54,650 nucleotides of DNA from Amycolatopsis acidicola (GCF_007713735.2 NZ_VMNW02000060.1:1-54650); one strand, 5' to 3'. Shown: positions 41,569-50,684, counted from the stretch's first letter. Translations and numbers: made by a program. Notes: a model not told the origin generated them from the letters alone.

Positions 41569-44500
41569 TCAGGGCGTGGGCAGCGAACGCAGCAGCTCAC
41601 GCAGCCCGGCCCCGTCGAGCAGGTCCACGGGGCGCAGCGTGTGGTCGTCGCGCACGTAGTGGAAGGCGGCGCGCACCTTCTCCAGCGGAGTGCCGGACAG
41701 CGAAGCCCACGCCAGCCGGTACGCCGCCAGCTGGACCGAAAGCGGCCGCAGTTTCCCGGACTCCGGGACGGCGCCGGTCTTCCAGTCGACGACCGTCCAG
41801 CCGCCGTCGGGGTCCGCGAACACCGCGTCCATCCGGCCCCGCACCACGACACCGTCCACTTCCGTCGAGAACGGCACCTCGACCTCGTGCGGCGTCCGGT
41901 CCGCCCAGCTGCTCGCCTCGAACGCCTCACGCAGTTCGTCGAGCGCCGCGTCCGGCGCCGCGCCGTCGTCCGCCGCACCGGGCAGGTCGTCGATCTCCAG
42001 CAGCCGCTCGCCGCCGAACCGGCGCTCCAGCCAGCCGTGGAAAGCCGTACCGCGCCGGGCGAAAGTGTTGGGGGGCACGGGAAGCGGCCGCCGCAACCGG
42101 CGCGCGAGCGAGCCAGAGTCCCGCGCCAGCTCGACCAGTTGGCTGACCGAAAGGTGCCCGGGGAGTACGACGTCCTCGCCCGCGCGTGCGGCCGAAGCGC
42201 GTTCGGCGAGCAGGACGTCGGTGTCGGCGATCCAGCCGTCCGGGTCGTCCTCCTCCTCGGTGAGTTCCCCTGCTGCCAACGCCTCCAGCACCAGATCGGC
42301 GCCCTCGGCGACCGCCGTCCGCCGCGCGCCGAGCGGGTCGATCGGCCAGCGCGCCGAACGGGATTCGGCCGCCAGCGGGTTTTCCTGGTCCGCGGGCGGT
42401 TCCTCGGCGAGCACCGAGATCGCGTCCTCGCCCGCGAGCTCGAGCACCTCGGTGAGGAAGTCCGACGGGCCCTTCGGCCGTGTACTCGTCTCGTTCCACC
42501 AGTGCCCCGAAACCAGCAGCGCGTGCTCCGACCTGGTCAGCGCGACGTAACAGAGCCGCCGCTCCTCCTCCGCCTCACGCTCGGCGAAATCCGCCTCGTG
42601 TTCCTCGAAACCCTCGATCAGTTCCTTGCGGTCCATCCCGTCGGACACCCGGAGCTTCGGGAGGTCCTGCGAGTCACCCCGCAACGACGCCGGCAGCGAA
42701 GTGACCGTGCGCAACCAAGAAGACGACCGGCGCTTGTTGGGGAACACCTCCCGCACCAGATGCGGGACCGCGACCACCTGCCATTCCAGGCCCTTCGCCG
42801 AATGCGCCGTCAGCACCTGCACCCTGTCCGGCAGCACCTCGACCTCGCCCGGCGTCAGCCCGTCCTCCGCGTGCGCGGCCGTCGCCAGGTAGTCCACAAA
42901 GGACATCAGCGTCGCGTCCGGTGAGGACTCCGCGAAATCCGAAACCACGTCGGCGAACGCATCGAGATGCGCGCGCCCCGCACCACCGGGCCGGGCCAGC
43001 GACTCCACGTCCAGCAACAACGTCCGCTCGACGTCGGCGACCAGCTCCGGCAGCGACTGATCGAGCCGTCGCCGCAACGCGGACAGCTCCGCCGCGATCC
43101 GCCTGATCCGCTGGTACCCCTGTTCCGAGTACCGGGCCGGGTCGCCGGGGTCGTCGAGCGCGTCCATCAGGCCCGTCTGCTCGGCACGCTCCGCGAACAG
43201 TTCGTCCACACTGGACTCCGCGGTCGGCGGCGGGGCGGCGATTTCGTTGGCACGGCGCCACAACGCCGCGAGGTCGGCGGCTCCCAGCCGCCACCGGGCG
43301 CCGGTCAGCAGTCGTGCCGCCGCCGTGCCTGCCAGCGGATCGGACAGCACCCGCAGCGTGGCGACGAGGTCGGCCACCTCGGGTTCGTCGAGCAGTCCGC
43401 CGAGCCCGACCACCTCGACCGGCAACCCGCGCGCCCGCAGTTCCGCCGCGATCGGCGCCATGTCCGCGCGACGCCGCACGAGCACGGCCGCGGTCGGCGG
43501 CGACCCCGTCGCCTCGAGCCGGCCGAACCACCGCCGCGCCATCGCGTCCGCGACCCATTCCCGTTCCTTGCGCACGTCCGGCAAAAGCGCGCATTCGATG
43601 TCCGCCTGCCCGGCGCCCTCGCGGGCGCGCAGCCGCTCGACTCCGAGACCACGTGCACGCAACGGCTCGGAGATGCCGTTGGCGAGCGTCAGCACTTCCG
43701 GCGGGTTGCGGAAACTGGTGAGCAGCCCGTAGTTCCGCGCAGGCACCGGCTTTCCGTTCTCCTGCCGGGGAAAGTCCGTGGTGAACCGCGGCAGGTTCGC
43801 CGCGCTCGCGCCGCGCCAGCCGTAGATCGCCTGCGCCGGATCGCCCACCGCGGTGACCGGCAACGGCGGGTTCTCCACCCCGCCGAACAGCGCACGCAGC
43901 AGCACGCGCTGGGCGTGGCCGGTGTCCTGGTACTCGTCCAGCAGGATCGCGCCGTAGCGCTCGCGCTCGCCCGTGGCGACCTCGGGATGCGAGGTCGCGA
44001 GCTGCGCGGCCAGCGACATCTGGTCGGAGAAGTCCAACGCGCCCTCGGCGCGCTTTCGCCGTTGATAGCCCTCGATCAGCGGCAGCAGGGCGAGCCGGAA
44101 CCGTTGCGCCGCGGCGATTTCCGACAACGCCTTGGGCAGCGCGGCCCGCTGCCCCTTCGCGCGCGGGGCGTTCTCGATCAGATCGCACAGCCACTTCGAA
44201 TACGCGGCCAACTGCTCCTCGGTGACCAGGTGCTCCCCCAGCTCGCCGGTGAGCGACAACAGCTGCGCCGTCACCGACGCGGGTACGCGATCGGTGTCGA
44301 GGTCATCGTCCCAAGTGGACACGATGCGATGCGCGAACTGCCACGACGAGGTTTCCGACAGCAACCGCACCCCGGGCTGGACCGGCAGCCGAAGACCGTG
44401 TTCGGACAACAACCGTCCGGCGTAGGCGTGGTACGTCAGCACGGTGGGCTCACCGGCGACCACGGCCGCGCGCCGCTGACCACCCGGGTCGACACGATCA

Positions 44501-44784
44501 AGCAGACCCGAACCCGCGAGCCGGCGCAGCCGGGCCCGCACGCGCTCGGCGAGCTGCCGGGCCGCCTTACGCGTGAAAGTCAGGCCGAGTACCCGCTCCG
44601 GGGTGACGATTCCGTTGGCCACCAACCAAACCACGCGGGCGGCCATCGTCTCCGTCTTGCCGGCGCCCGCTCCGGCGACGACCAGCGCGGGCTCCACGGG
44701 CGCGGCGATCACCGCGGCCTGTTCGGGCGTGGGCGGGTGCAGGCCCAGCGCCGCGGCGACTTCGGCGGGCGAGACCAGGGTCAT
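41569..44784 (-). CDS. adnB: AdnB: helicase-nuclease subunit (UvrD-like motor, RecB nuclease)
   Basis: The 1071-aa downstream subunit of the AdnAB end-resection machine, which unwinds and degrades double-strand ends for recombination. The UvrD/Rep motor has Walker A VAGAGAGKTET (K43), motif II LLDEYQDTGHAQ, and motif VI-like RRLCYVALTRSEHALLV. The C-terminal RecB-type nuclease has D1000 in VVDWKTG and QLAAYRLAW; mycobacterial AdnB uses D1014 at this site. The ATG overlaps the adnA stop in ATGA. Order adnA-adnB-channel is the same as Rv3202c-Rv3201c-Rv3200c. No irregularity seen. Confidence 0.95.
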   Translation of the reverse strand: MTLVSPAEVAAALGLHPPTPEQAAVIAAPVEPALVVAGAGAGKTETMAARVVWLVANGIVTPERVLGLTFTRKAARQLAERVRARLRRLAGSGLLDRVDPGGQRRAAVVAGEPTVLTYHAYAGRLLSEHGLRLPVQPGVRLLSETSSWQFAHRIVSTWDDDLDTDRVPASVTAQLLSLTGELGEHLVTEEQLAAYSKWLCDLIENAPRAKGQRAALPKALSEIAAAQRFRLALLPLIEGYQRRKRAEGALDFSDQMSLAAQLATSHPEVATGERERYGAILLDEYQDTGHAQRVLLRALFGGVENPPLPVTAVGDPAQAIYGWRGASAANLPRFTTDFPRQENGKPVPARNYGLLTSFRNPPEVLTLANGISEPLRARGLGVERLRAREGAGQADIECALLPDVRKEREWVADAMARRWFGRLEATGSPPTAAVLVRRRADMAPIAAELRARGLPVEVVGLGGLLDEPEVADLVATLRVLSDPLAGTAAARLLTGARWRLGAADLAALWRRANEIAAPPPTAESSVDELFAERAEQTGLMDALDDPGDPARYSEQGYQRIRRIAAELSALRRRLDQSLPELVADVERTLLLDVESLARPGGAGRAHLDAFADVVSDFAESSPDATLMSFVDYLATAAHAEDGLTPGEVEVLPDRVQVLTAHSAKGLEWQVVAVPHLVREVFPNKRRSSSWLRTVTSLPASLRGDSQDLPKLRVSDGMDRKELIEGFEEHEADFAEREAEEERRLCYVALTRSEHALLVSGHWWNETSTRPKGPSDFLTEVLELAGEDAISVLAEEPPADQENPLAAESRSARWPIDPLGARRTAVAEGADLVLEALAAGELTEEEDDPDGWIADTDVLLAERASAARAGEDVVLPGHLSVSQLVELARDSGSLARRLRRPLPVPPNTFARRGTAFHGWLERRFGGERLLEIDDLPGAADDGAAPDAALDELREAFEASSWADRTPHEVEVPFSTEVDGVVVRGRMDAVFADPDGGWTVVDWKTGAVPESGKLRPLSVQLAAYRLAWASLSGTPLEKVRAAFHYVRDDHTLRPVDLLDGAGLRELLRSLPTP

Positions 44785-47700
44785 CCGTCCGTCACCTGCC
44801 TGCCCTCGGGCCGCAGCGGGCACGATCCCCTTGCCGGGCACCGATCGCAGTCCACGTTCTCGTTCGCCTCGTACTCCGGCCCGGACGCCGAAGCGGCGAC
44901 CTCGCGCACGAGATCCAGCCAGCGACGGCCGCTCTCGTCGTCCAGCGGCGGCTGTTCCCGTTGCGCCGCACCGGTTTTGTTGTTCGACTTCGCCAGGTAC
45001 ACCAGCCGGGCGCCGCCGGGCCGCTTGTCCTTGCCGAAAGCGCCCAGCAGCACGGAAAGCTGGTACGCCGCCAGCTGCGGGTGCAGCTCGGCGTCGGCGG
45101 CGGTGACCGGGGTCTTGCCGGTTTTGAGGTCGACGATCACCGGGCGGCCGTCCTTGTCGGACTCCAGCCTGTCCACCCGGCCGCGCAGCCGCACCAGCAT
45201 CCCGTCCTCGCCGAGCGGCAGTTCCACCTCGATGTCCTGCTCCACGCCGAGCTGCGCCAGCTGGTCCCGGCTCGTGCTCAGCCAGGTCAGGAAGTTCTGC
45301 ACCATCTGCTCGACGCGGCCGCGTTCCCGCCTGGAGAACCACGGCGCACCGGCGTCGACCTTCGCCCACGCCTCGTCGAGCGCCTCGCGGAGCCGTTGAT
45401 CGTCCATCCCGCTCGCCGCGGCCTGGGCCAGCCCGTGGACGAGCGTCCCGGTGATCGCCGCGAGCTGCGCGGGGTCGCTCCCGCCGTGCCGTTCGATCAG
45501 CCAGCGCAACGGGCAGCGGGCCAGCGTGTCCACAGTGGAGGGTGAAATCCGGACCACGTCACCGGCGCCGTACAGGGGCTCGGTCGAGGACGTTTCCCCG
45601 ATGCCGTACCAGGTGTCCGGGTGCGCGCCCGGCACCCCGTCGGCGGCGAGCCGGGCGAGCTGCCTGGCCGCGCGCGCTCGCCGTTCGGGCTCCGTGTCCG
45701 AGTCGCACACCGCCTTGCGCAACTCGCCGACCAGCTCGGAAAGCACCAGCGAACGCCCTGGCGGCTTCATCCGGGAGTCCATTCCGGACTCGTCGGCGCT
45801 GTTCTCCTCCAGGTCGTCCACGAAACGCGACGGCTGCTCGTCCTCGCCCGCCACCGCGCTCACCAGCAGCGTCTCCCGTGCCCGGCTCGCGGCGACGTAG
45901 AACAACCGCCGTTCCTCGGCCAGGATCGGTGCTGTCGCCGAGATGGCGTCACCCTCCACACCGGACAAAAGGTCGACGAGTTTCTCCACTCCCAGCAGGG
46001 ATCCCCGCAGCCTGAGGTCGGGCCAGCTTCCTTCCTGCACCCCGGCGACCGCCACCACTGTCCACTCACGACCCGCGGCACCGTGCGCTGTCAGCAATGC
46101 CACGCCTTCGCCGCGCGCGGCGACCGGCGCCAGGCTGTCCCCGGCGATGTTCTGCGACGACAGGTAGTCGGCGAAGGAAGCGACGCTGGCTTTGGGCAGC
46201 CTGTCGACGTAGTTCCCCGCCGCGTGGAACAGGGCGACGATCGCGTCGAGATCCCTGTCCGCCTGCGACCCGAGCGTGCCGCCGCGCGCGGACAACCGGA
46301 CCAGCCGCGGCTGCTGCTCACTCGCCTTCCACAGATCCCACAGCACCTGCTCCACCGGCGCGCCCCGGCGGATCGAGGCCGCCGTGATCTCGATCAGGTT
46401 CCCGACCCGCTTGATCGGCCGCGCCTCGGCGTCCGCCAGCGCACCCAGTTTGTCGTTGTCCCGCAACACTTCCAGCAACAGCTCGTCACTGGATCGCTCA
46501 CCACCGGCGGCGAGTTCGAGACGCCGCAGGCCACGCCTCATCCGGCGCAGCGCCAGCGGATCCGCGCCACCGAGCGGCGAGGAGAGCAGCATTTCGGCGA
46601 TGTCCACCGTGAGCAGGTCGGGATTCGACGCCACCCGCAGTACCGCCAACAACGGCCGCACGGCGGGCTGCCGCGCCAGCGGCAACTCCTCGGCGGCCGA
46701 CGCGATCGGCACCCCCGCCGCACGCAAAGCCCGTTGCAGCACCGGGAAAGACCGGCCAGGCGAGCGCACCAGCACCGCCATCTCCGACCACGGCACCCCG
46801 TCGGTGAGATGCGCGCGCCGCAGCTGGTCGGCGACCCAGCTCGCCTCGGCGGACGGGGTGGGCAGCAGCCGGACCCGGACCGAGCCCTCCTCGGCATCCG
46901 GGCGCGGAGACGGCGTGCGGTGCCTGTTCGCGCCGGGCAGCGTGCCCGCGAACCGGCTCACCGCCGAGTGCACGGCGAGGCTCAGCCTGTGCGTGCGCTT
47001 GAGCGTGACCGTGTTGTCCCCGCTGGGATCCGCGTCGGTGAGCAGCGTGTGATCCGCCCCGCGGAAGGAAAAGATCGCCTGATCCGGGTCCCCGGCCACC
47101 ACGAAGTCCTCCGCCGCGGAGCCGAGCAGCCGCAGCAGCCGGAACTGCAGGTGGTCCAGGTGCTGCGCGTCGTCGACGAAGACGTGCCGGATCCGCGCCT
47201 GCTCGCGGACCAGCAGATCCGGGTCGCCCTCCATTTCCACCAGCGCGTTGGCCACCAGCTCGGCCGCGTCCAGCGCCGGGGCGCCGCCCGCGCCCTGCAG
47301 CACGGTGACTTCCTCGTACTGCCGCCAGAACACGCCCGCCGCGATCCACTGTGGACGGTCGGTGCGGTTGCCGAGCTTGATCAGGTCCTCCGGGCCGAGG
47401 CCGCGTTCGGCCGCGCGCAGGATCAGGTCACGCAGCTCCTCCGCGAAGCCAGGGATCGGCAGCGCCGGGCGCAGTTGTTCCGGCCAGTACTCCGCCCCCT
47501 CCTCGAGATCACCGGCCAGCAGCTCCCGGACCACCACGTCCTGCTCCGGGCTCGACAGCAGGCGCGGCGCGGGCATCTCCTGCGCGTTGGCCTGCAGGCG
47601 AAGCAGCGCGAACGCGTACGAGTGGACCGTGCGGACGATCGGCTCCCGGATGGTGCGGCCGTCGAGGCCCGAGGTGACGCGGCGGGTGATCTCCGCGCGC

Positions 47701-47954
47701 AACGCGTTCGCCGCGCGGCGCGACGTCGTGAGCACCAGCAGGCGTTCGGGGTCCACTCCGCTGTCTATGCGGCTCGCGGCGGCCGTGGCCAGCAGCGACG
47801 TCTTGCCCGTGCCCGGGCCGCCGAGGACACGGACGAACCCCGACGGGCGCTCGATCACCGCCTGCGCCGCCGGCTCCCAGCTTTGCGGAGGCAACGGCTC
47901 CGGGGGGCGCCGGACGAGCCGCGCGCCCCTGCTCCCCGTACCGCGTCCACTCAC
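44781..47954 (-). CDS. adnA: AdnA: helicase-nuclease subunit with Fe-S nuclease
   Basis: The 1057-aa upstream subunit of AdnAB. The N-terminal UvrD-like motor has Walker A GGPGTGKT (K51). Its motif II reads HVFVDDAQHLDHLQ, with Asp in place of the catalytic Glu of DExxQ, consistent with a weak motor in this subunit. The C-terminal RecB nuclease has D942 and K944 in VIVDLKTGK (mycobacterial AdnA D934). C814, C1036, C1039 and C1045 match the four-cysteine iron-sulfur staple of AddB/AdnA nucleases. The GTG start lies 69 bp from the divergent alkyltransferase-like gene, the arrangement of Rv3202c and Rv3204. Confidence 0.95.
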   Translation of the reverse strand: MSGRGTGSRGARLVRRPPEPLPPQSWEPAAQAVIERPSGFVRVLGGPGTGKTSLLATAAASRIDSGVDPERLLVLTTSRRAANALRAEITRRVTSGLDGRTIREPIVRTVHSYAFALLRLQANAQEMPAPRLLSSPEQDVVVRELLAGDLEEGAEYWPEQLRPALPIPGFAEELRDLILRAAERGLGPEDLIKLGNRTDRPQWIAAGVFWRQYEEVTVLQGAGGAPALDAAELVANALVEMEGDPDLLVREQARIRHVFVDDAQHLDHLQFRLLRLLGSAAEDFVVAGDPDQAIFSFRGADHTLLTDADPSGDNTVTLKRTHRLSLAVHSAVSRFAGTLPGANRHRTPSPRPDAEEGSVRVRLLPTPSAEASWVADQLRRAHLTDGVPWSEMAVLVRSPGRSFPVLQRALRAAGVPIASAAEELPLARQPAVRPLLAVLRVASNPDLLTVDIAEMLLSSPLGGADPLALRRMRRGLRRLELAAGGERSSDELLLEVLRDNDKLGALADAEARPIKRVGNLIEITAASIRRGAPVEQVLWDLWKASEQQPRLVRLSARGGTLGSQADRDLDAIVALFHAAGNYVDRLPKASVASFADYLSSQNIAGDSLAPVAARGEGVALLTAHGAAGREWTVVAVAGVQEGSWPDLRLRGSLLGVEKLVDLLSGVEGDAISATAPILAEERRLFYVAASRARETLLVSAVAGEDEQPSRFVDDLEENSADESGMDSRMKPPGRSLVLSELVGELRKAVCDSDTEPERRARAARQLARLAADGVPGAHPDTWYGIGETSSTEPLYGAGDVVRISPSTVDTLARCPLRWLIERHGGSDPAQLAAITGTLVHGLAQAAASGMDDQRLREALDEAWAKVDAGAPWFSRRERGRVEQMVQNFLTWLSTSRDQLAQLGVEQDIEVELPLGEDGMLVRLRGRVDRLESDKDGRPVIVDLKTGKTPVTAADAELHPQLAAYQLSVLLGAFGKDKRPGGARLVYLAKSNNKTGAAQREQPPLDDESGRRWLDLVREVAASASGPEYEANENVDCDRCPARGSCPLRPEGRQVTDG

Positions 47955-48011
47955 GAAAACGATGGAATCACGTCACCCCGACAACTCGGCGCACCGGCAC
48001 ACCTTGCAGCG

Positions 48012-48017
48012 TAGGTT
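48012..48017 (+). promoter_or_regulatory. Leaderless -10 of the alkyltransferase-like gene
   Basis: TAGGTT (48012-48017) ends six bases before the GTG at 48024. There is no ribosome site in the short leader. It shares the 69-bp divergent gap with the adnA promoter. Confidence 0.4.
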
Positions 48018-48023
48018 TGCGAT

Positions 48024-48311
48024 GTGGACGAAGAGTTGCACGAGCGCATCCGGGAGGTCATCGCCGGGGTTCCGGTGGGCAAAGTCGCCACCTACGGCGA
48101 CATCGCCTCGATCGCGGGCGCGCCGTCGCCGCGGATGGTGGGCCGCGTGCTCTCCGAGGACGGCCATGACCTGCCGTGGCAGCGGATCCTGCGCGCCAAC
48201 GGCACCCCGGCCCCGCACCTCGCGCACCGCCAGCTGGAGTTGCTGCGCGCGGAGGGAGTGCTCGCCGACGGGCAGCGCGTGAACCTCCGCACGTACCGAT
48301 GGCGACCTTGA
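48024..48311 (+). CDS. Alkyltransferase-like protein (ATL)
   Basis: A 95-aa protein with the MGMT DNA-binding fold (KVATYGDIASIAGAPSPRMVGRVL). At the active-site loop it reads LPWQRIL: tryptophan replaces the acceptor cysteine of PCHR in O6-alkylguanine transferases. ATL proteins bind O6-alkylguanine without repairing it and direct the lesion to nucleotide excision repair. The C terminus LRTYRWRP is complete. Its position divergent from adnAB matches mycobacterial Rv3204. It starts with GTG and is probably leaderless. Confidence 0.9.
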   Translation: MDEELHERIREVIAGVPVGKVATYGDIASIAGAPSPRMVGRVLSEDGHDLPWQRILRANGTPAPHLAHRQLELLRAEGVLADGQRVNLRTYRWRP

Positions 48312-48325
48312 GTCTTCGCCCTTGA

Positions 48326-48344
48326 TTAGGTTAGCCTCACCTCA
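48326..48344 (+). promoter_or_regulatory. Iron box (DtxR/IdeR/DmdR operator)
   Basis: The 19 bases from TTAGGTTAG to CCTCA match the actinobacterial iron-box consensus at 16 of 19 positions. The site ends on the A of the ATG at 48344 and includes a -10-like TAGGTT (48327-48332). Iron-loaded DtxR-type repressor bound here would block transcription of the siderophore-interacting protein gene. Confidence 0.8.
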
Positions 48345-49159
48345 TGGACGTGAGGGCGGCTCAGGTGACTTCGGTGCGCAGGGTCACGCCGGGCATGGCG
48401 CGGGTCAGCTTCGCCGGCGACGAGCTCCACCTGTGCGCGGGCACCTGCGCCGACGCGTACGTCAAACTCTTCTTTCCCTTGCCGGGCCAGGAAAAGCCAC
48501 GGCTCCCGGACCTGGTCGGCGACACCTGGTACCGCACGTACCTCGCGATGCCCGACGACGTCCGCCCGCCGATGCGCACCTACACGATCCGCGAGCACCG
48601 GGGTTCGGAGATCGACGTCGACTTCGTGCTGCACGGCGACAGCGGCCCGGCCAGCAGCTGGGCCAACCGCGCCCGGCCCGGCGACCACGTCGCCCTGATC
48701 GGCCCGGGTGGTCTGCACATCGTGCCCGAGCAGACCGATTGGCAGTTGCTGGTCGGCGACGAGACGGCGTTGCCTGCCATCGGCGCGATCCTCGCGGACC
48801 TCCCGCGCGGCGCCGTCGCGCACGCCTACATCGAGGTCGACCATCCGGCCGAAGAACAGGAGCTCGCCACCGAAGGCGACGTCGAGATCCACTGGGTGCA
48901 CCGCGGCGAGCGCCCGCACGGCGAAGGGTTGCTCGACGCCGTGCGCGAAGCGAAGTTCCCCGACGGGACGCCGTACGCGTGGATCTCGGGCGAAGCGGGA
49001 ATGGTCAAGTACGCGCGACGCCACCTCGTCCGGGAGCGCGGCCTCGACAAGCGCGCGATCACCTTCACCGGCTACTGGCGCAAGGGCGTCGACCAGGACC
49101 AGGAAGCCGCCGAGAGTCTGCGCAAGTACGAAGCGGGCGAGCCCCTCGAAGAAGACTGA
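48344..49159 (+). CDS. Siderophore-interacting FAD ferric reductase (SIP family)
   Basis: A 271-aa cytoplasmic flavoprotein that releases iron from ferric siderophores by reduction. The FAD-binding domain has RTYTIRE (R78-Y80-T81), the family signature, followed by HGDSGPASSWANRARPGDHVAL. The SIP C-terminal domain has LLVGDETALPAIGAIL and ends TFTGYWRKGVDQD. The C-terminal extension is acidic. The ATG overlaps the end of a strong iron box, so iron starvation should induce it. No siderophore biosynthetic gene is in the window. Confidence 0.93.
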   Translation: MDVRAAQVTSVRRVTPGMARVSFAGDELHLCAGTCADAYVKLFFPLPGQEKPRLPDLVGDTWYRTYLAMPDDVRPPMRTYTIREHRGSEIDVDFVLHGDSGPASSWANRARPGDHVALIGPGGLHIVPEQTDWQLLVGDETALPAIGAILADLPRGAVAHAYIEVDHPAEEQELATEGDVEIHWVHRGERPHGEGLLDAVREAKFPDGTPYAWISGEAGMVKYARRHLVRERGLDKRAITFTGYWRKGVDQDQEAAESLRKYEAGEPLEED

Positions 49160-49160
49160 G

Positions 49161-49176
49161 GTTACTCACGAGTAAC
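49161..49176. promoter_or_regulatory. Perfect 7-2-7 palindrome before the crotonase gene
   Basis: GTTACTC (49161-49167), AC, GAGTAAC (49170-49176). TAACAT at 49173-49178 is a possible -10, so the palindrome would cover the promoter. It lies 33 bp before the ATG. The form resembles TetR-type operators of fatty-acid degradation genes in actinobacteria, which would fit the enoyl-CoA hydratase that follows; the regulator is not in this window. Confidence 0.6.
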
Positions 49177-49209
49177 ATCGGTGGCACCGCGACCCGCGAA
49201 GGAGCCACC

Positions 49210-49881
49210 ATGCCGACCCTCGACCGCCACGAAGACGTGTTCGTCCTCGACCTCGGCGACGGAGAGAACCGCTTCCACCCCGACTGGCTCGCCGAAGTGG
49301 GCAGCGCGCTGGACGAGGTCGAGCGCGCCGAAGGACCCCGCGCGCTCGTGACGGCCGCGACGGGCAAGTACTTCTCCAACGGCCTCGACCTGAACTGGCT
49401 TTCGGAACACGGCGAGCAGGCACTGGACTACGTCGTTTCGGTGCACGGCCTGTTCGCGCGCGTCCTGTCGCTGCCGATGATCACGGTCGCCGCGCTGCAG
49501 GGCCACACGTTCGCCGCCGGGGCCATGCTCTCGCTGGCGCACGACTTCCGGGTCATGCGCGCGGACCGCGGGTTCTGGTGCCTGCCCGAGTCCGAGATCA
49601 ACATCCCGTTCACACCGGGGATGTCCGCGCTGATCCAGTCCCGGCTCACGCCGCGGGTGGCGCACGAGGCGATGACCACCGCCCGCCGCTACGGCGGCCA
49701 GGACGCGGCCGCCGCCGGGATCGTGGATCAGGCCACCGAGGAGAACGCCGTCCGTGCTACGGCGCTGGAACTCGCGAAAACGCACGCGGCGAAGGCGGGC
49801 CCGGCGCTGGGCACGATCAAGACCCGGATGTACCCCGAGGCCCTGAAAGCGTTGGGCGACAAGGAAAACCCGATGGGCTAG
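49210..49881 (+). CDS. Enoyl-CoA hydratase/isomerase-family protein
   Basis: A 223-aa crotonase-fold protein, shorter than usual hydratases (about 260). The oxyanion-hole elements are YFSNGLDLNWL and QGHTFAAGAMLSLAHDFRVM. The segment FWCLPESEINIPFTPGM is like that of peroxisomal/plant delta3,delta2-enoyl-CoA isomerases, so isomerase activity is as likely as hydratase. GGAG lies seven bases before the ATG; the longer upstream frame runs through the SIP gene. Its stop overlaps the convergent HemD-like gene's stop in CTAG. Confidence 0.88.
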   Translation: MPTLDRHEDVFVLDLGDGENRFHPDWLAEVGSALDEVERAEGPRALVTAATGKYFSNGLDLNWLSEHGEQALDYVVSVHGLFARVLSLPMITVAALQGHTFAAGAMLSLAHDFRVMRADRGFWCLPESEINIPFTPGMSALIQSRLTPRVAHEAMTTARRYGGQDAAAAGIVDQATEENAVRATALELAKTHAAKAGPALGTIKTRMYPEALKALGDKENPMG

Positions 49882-50684
49882 GAGCCCAGTTCGGCGACGA
49901 GGAGCTTCACGAGCGCACCCAGGCGTTGCCGTTCGGGCTGCAGCGTCGGGATTCCCACGTCAGTCAGGGGCGCGGCAGTGACGGGCCCGACGCACGCGCA
50001 CACGACGTCGCCCTGCAACGCCTGCAGCAGCTCGTCGTACCGGCCGCGCTCGCGCGCCAGGCTCAGCAGGTTGGCCGTGGCCGGCGCGCTCGTGAACGCG
50101 AGCGCTTGCACGTGCCTGTCCAGCACTCCGTCCAGCAACCGGTTCGCCGGGGCCAGGTCCGCCGGCCACTCCCATCGGTACGGCTGCACCTCGATCAGCC
50201 GCGCGCCGGCGGCGGCGAGCGCCCGCGTGTGCTCGGTCAGCGGGGAACCGTGGAGCTGTACGGCGACCCGCAGCCCGGACACCCCGGCGTCGAGCAGGTG
50301 CGCGAAGAGCTGCCGGTTGCTCTCCTCCGGCGCCGACCACTCCTCCGTCAGCCCATGGCCGCGAACCGCGCCCTTGCCCTTCGGGCCGCGGGTGAAGATC
50401 CGCGCGCGGCCGAGAGTGTCCAGCAGCCGCGAGCCGAGGCCCCAGCCTTCGGCGGCCTCCAGCCAGCCGCGGAAGCCCGCGCCCGTCGTCACCGCCAGCG
50501 CATCGATGCCTTGGGACAGCACGGTTTCCGTCGCCGCCAGCAGTTCACTGTCGTCCGGCAGCGGCACGATGTGGATCAACGGCGCGTGCCGCACCGTGGC
50601 GCCGTTGCGTTCCAGCGCGCCGATGAACTCCTCGGCGCGACGTTCCGCGGTCACCCCGATGGTAACTCCGGAGAGATCAGCCAT
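49878..50684 (-). CDS. Uroporphyrinogen-III synthase (HemD) domain protein
   Basis: A 268-aa HemD-fold protein: VTIGVTAERRAEEFIGALERNG, ALAVTTGAGFRGWLEAAE, LRVAVQLHGSPLTEHTRALAAAG and ALAFTSAPATANLLSLARERG are the two half-domains. HemD closes the tetrapyrrole ring in haem, siroheme and B12 synthesis. No other tetrapyrrole gene is nearby and actinomycetes often have a second HemD paralogue, some fused to a regulator; this one has no fused domain. It overlaps the upstream WYL-regulator gene by eight bases, so a role in regulation or nitrogen metabolism is possible. Confidence 0.85.
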   Translation of the reverse strand: MADLSGVTIGVTAERRAEEFIGALERNGATVRHAPLIHIVPLPDDSELLAATETVLSQGIDALAVTTGAGFRGWLEAAEGWGLGSRLLDTLGRARIFTRGPKGKGAVRGHGLTEEWSAPEESNRQLFAHLLDAGVSGLRVAVQLHGSPLTEHTRALAAAGARLIEVQPYRWEWPADLAPANRLLDGVLDRHVQALAFTSAPATANLLSLARERGRYDELLQALQGDVVCACVGPVTAAPLTDVGIPTLQPERQRLGALVKLLVAELGS

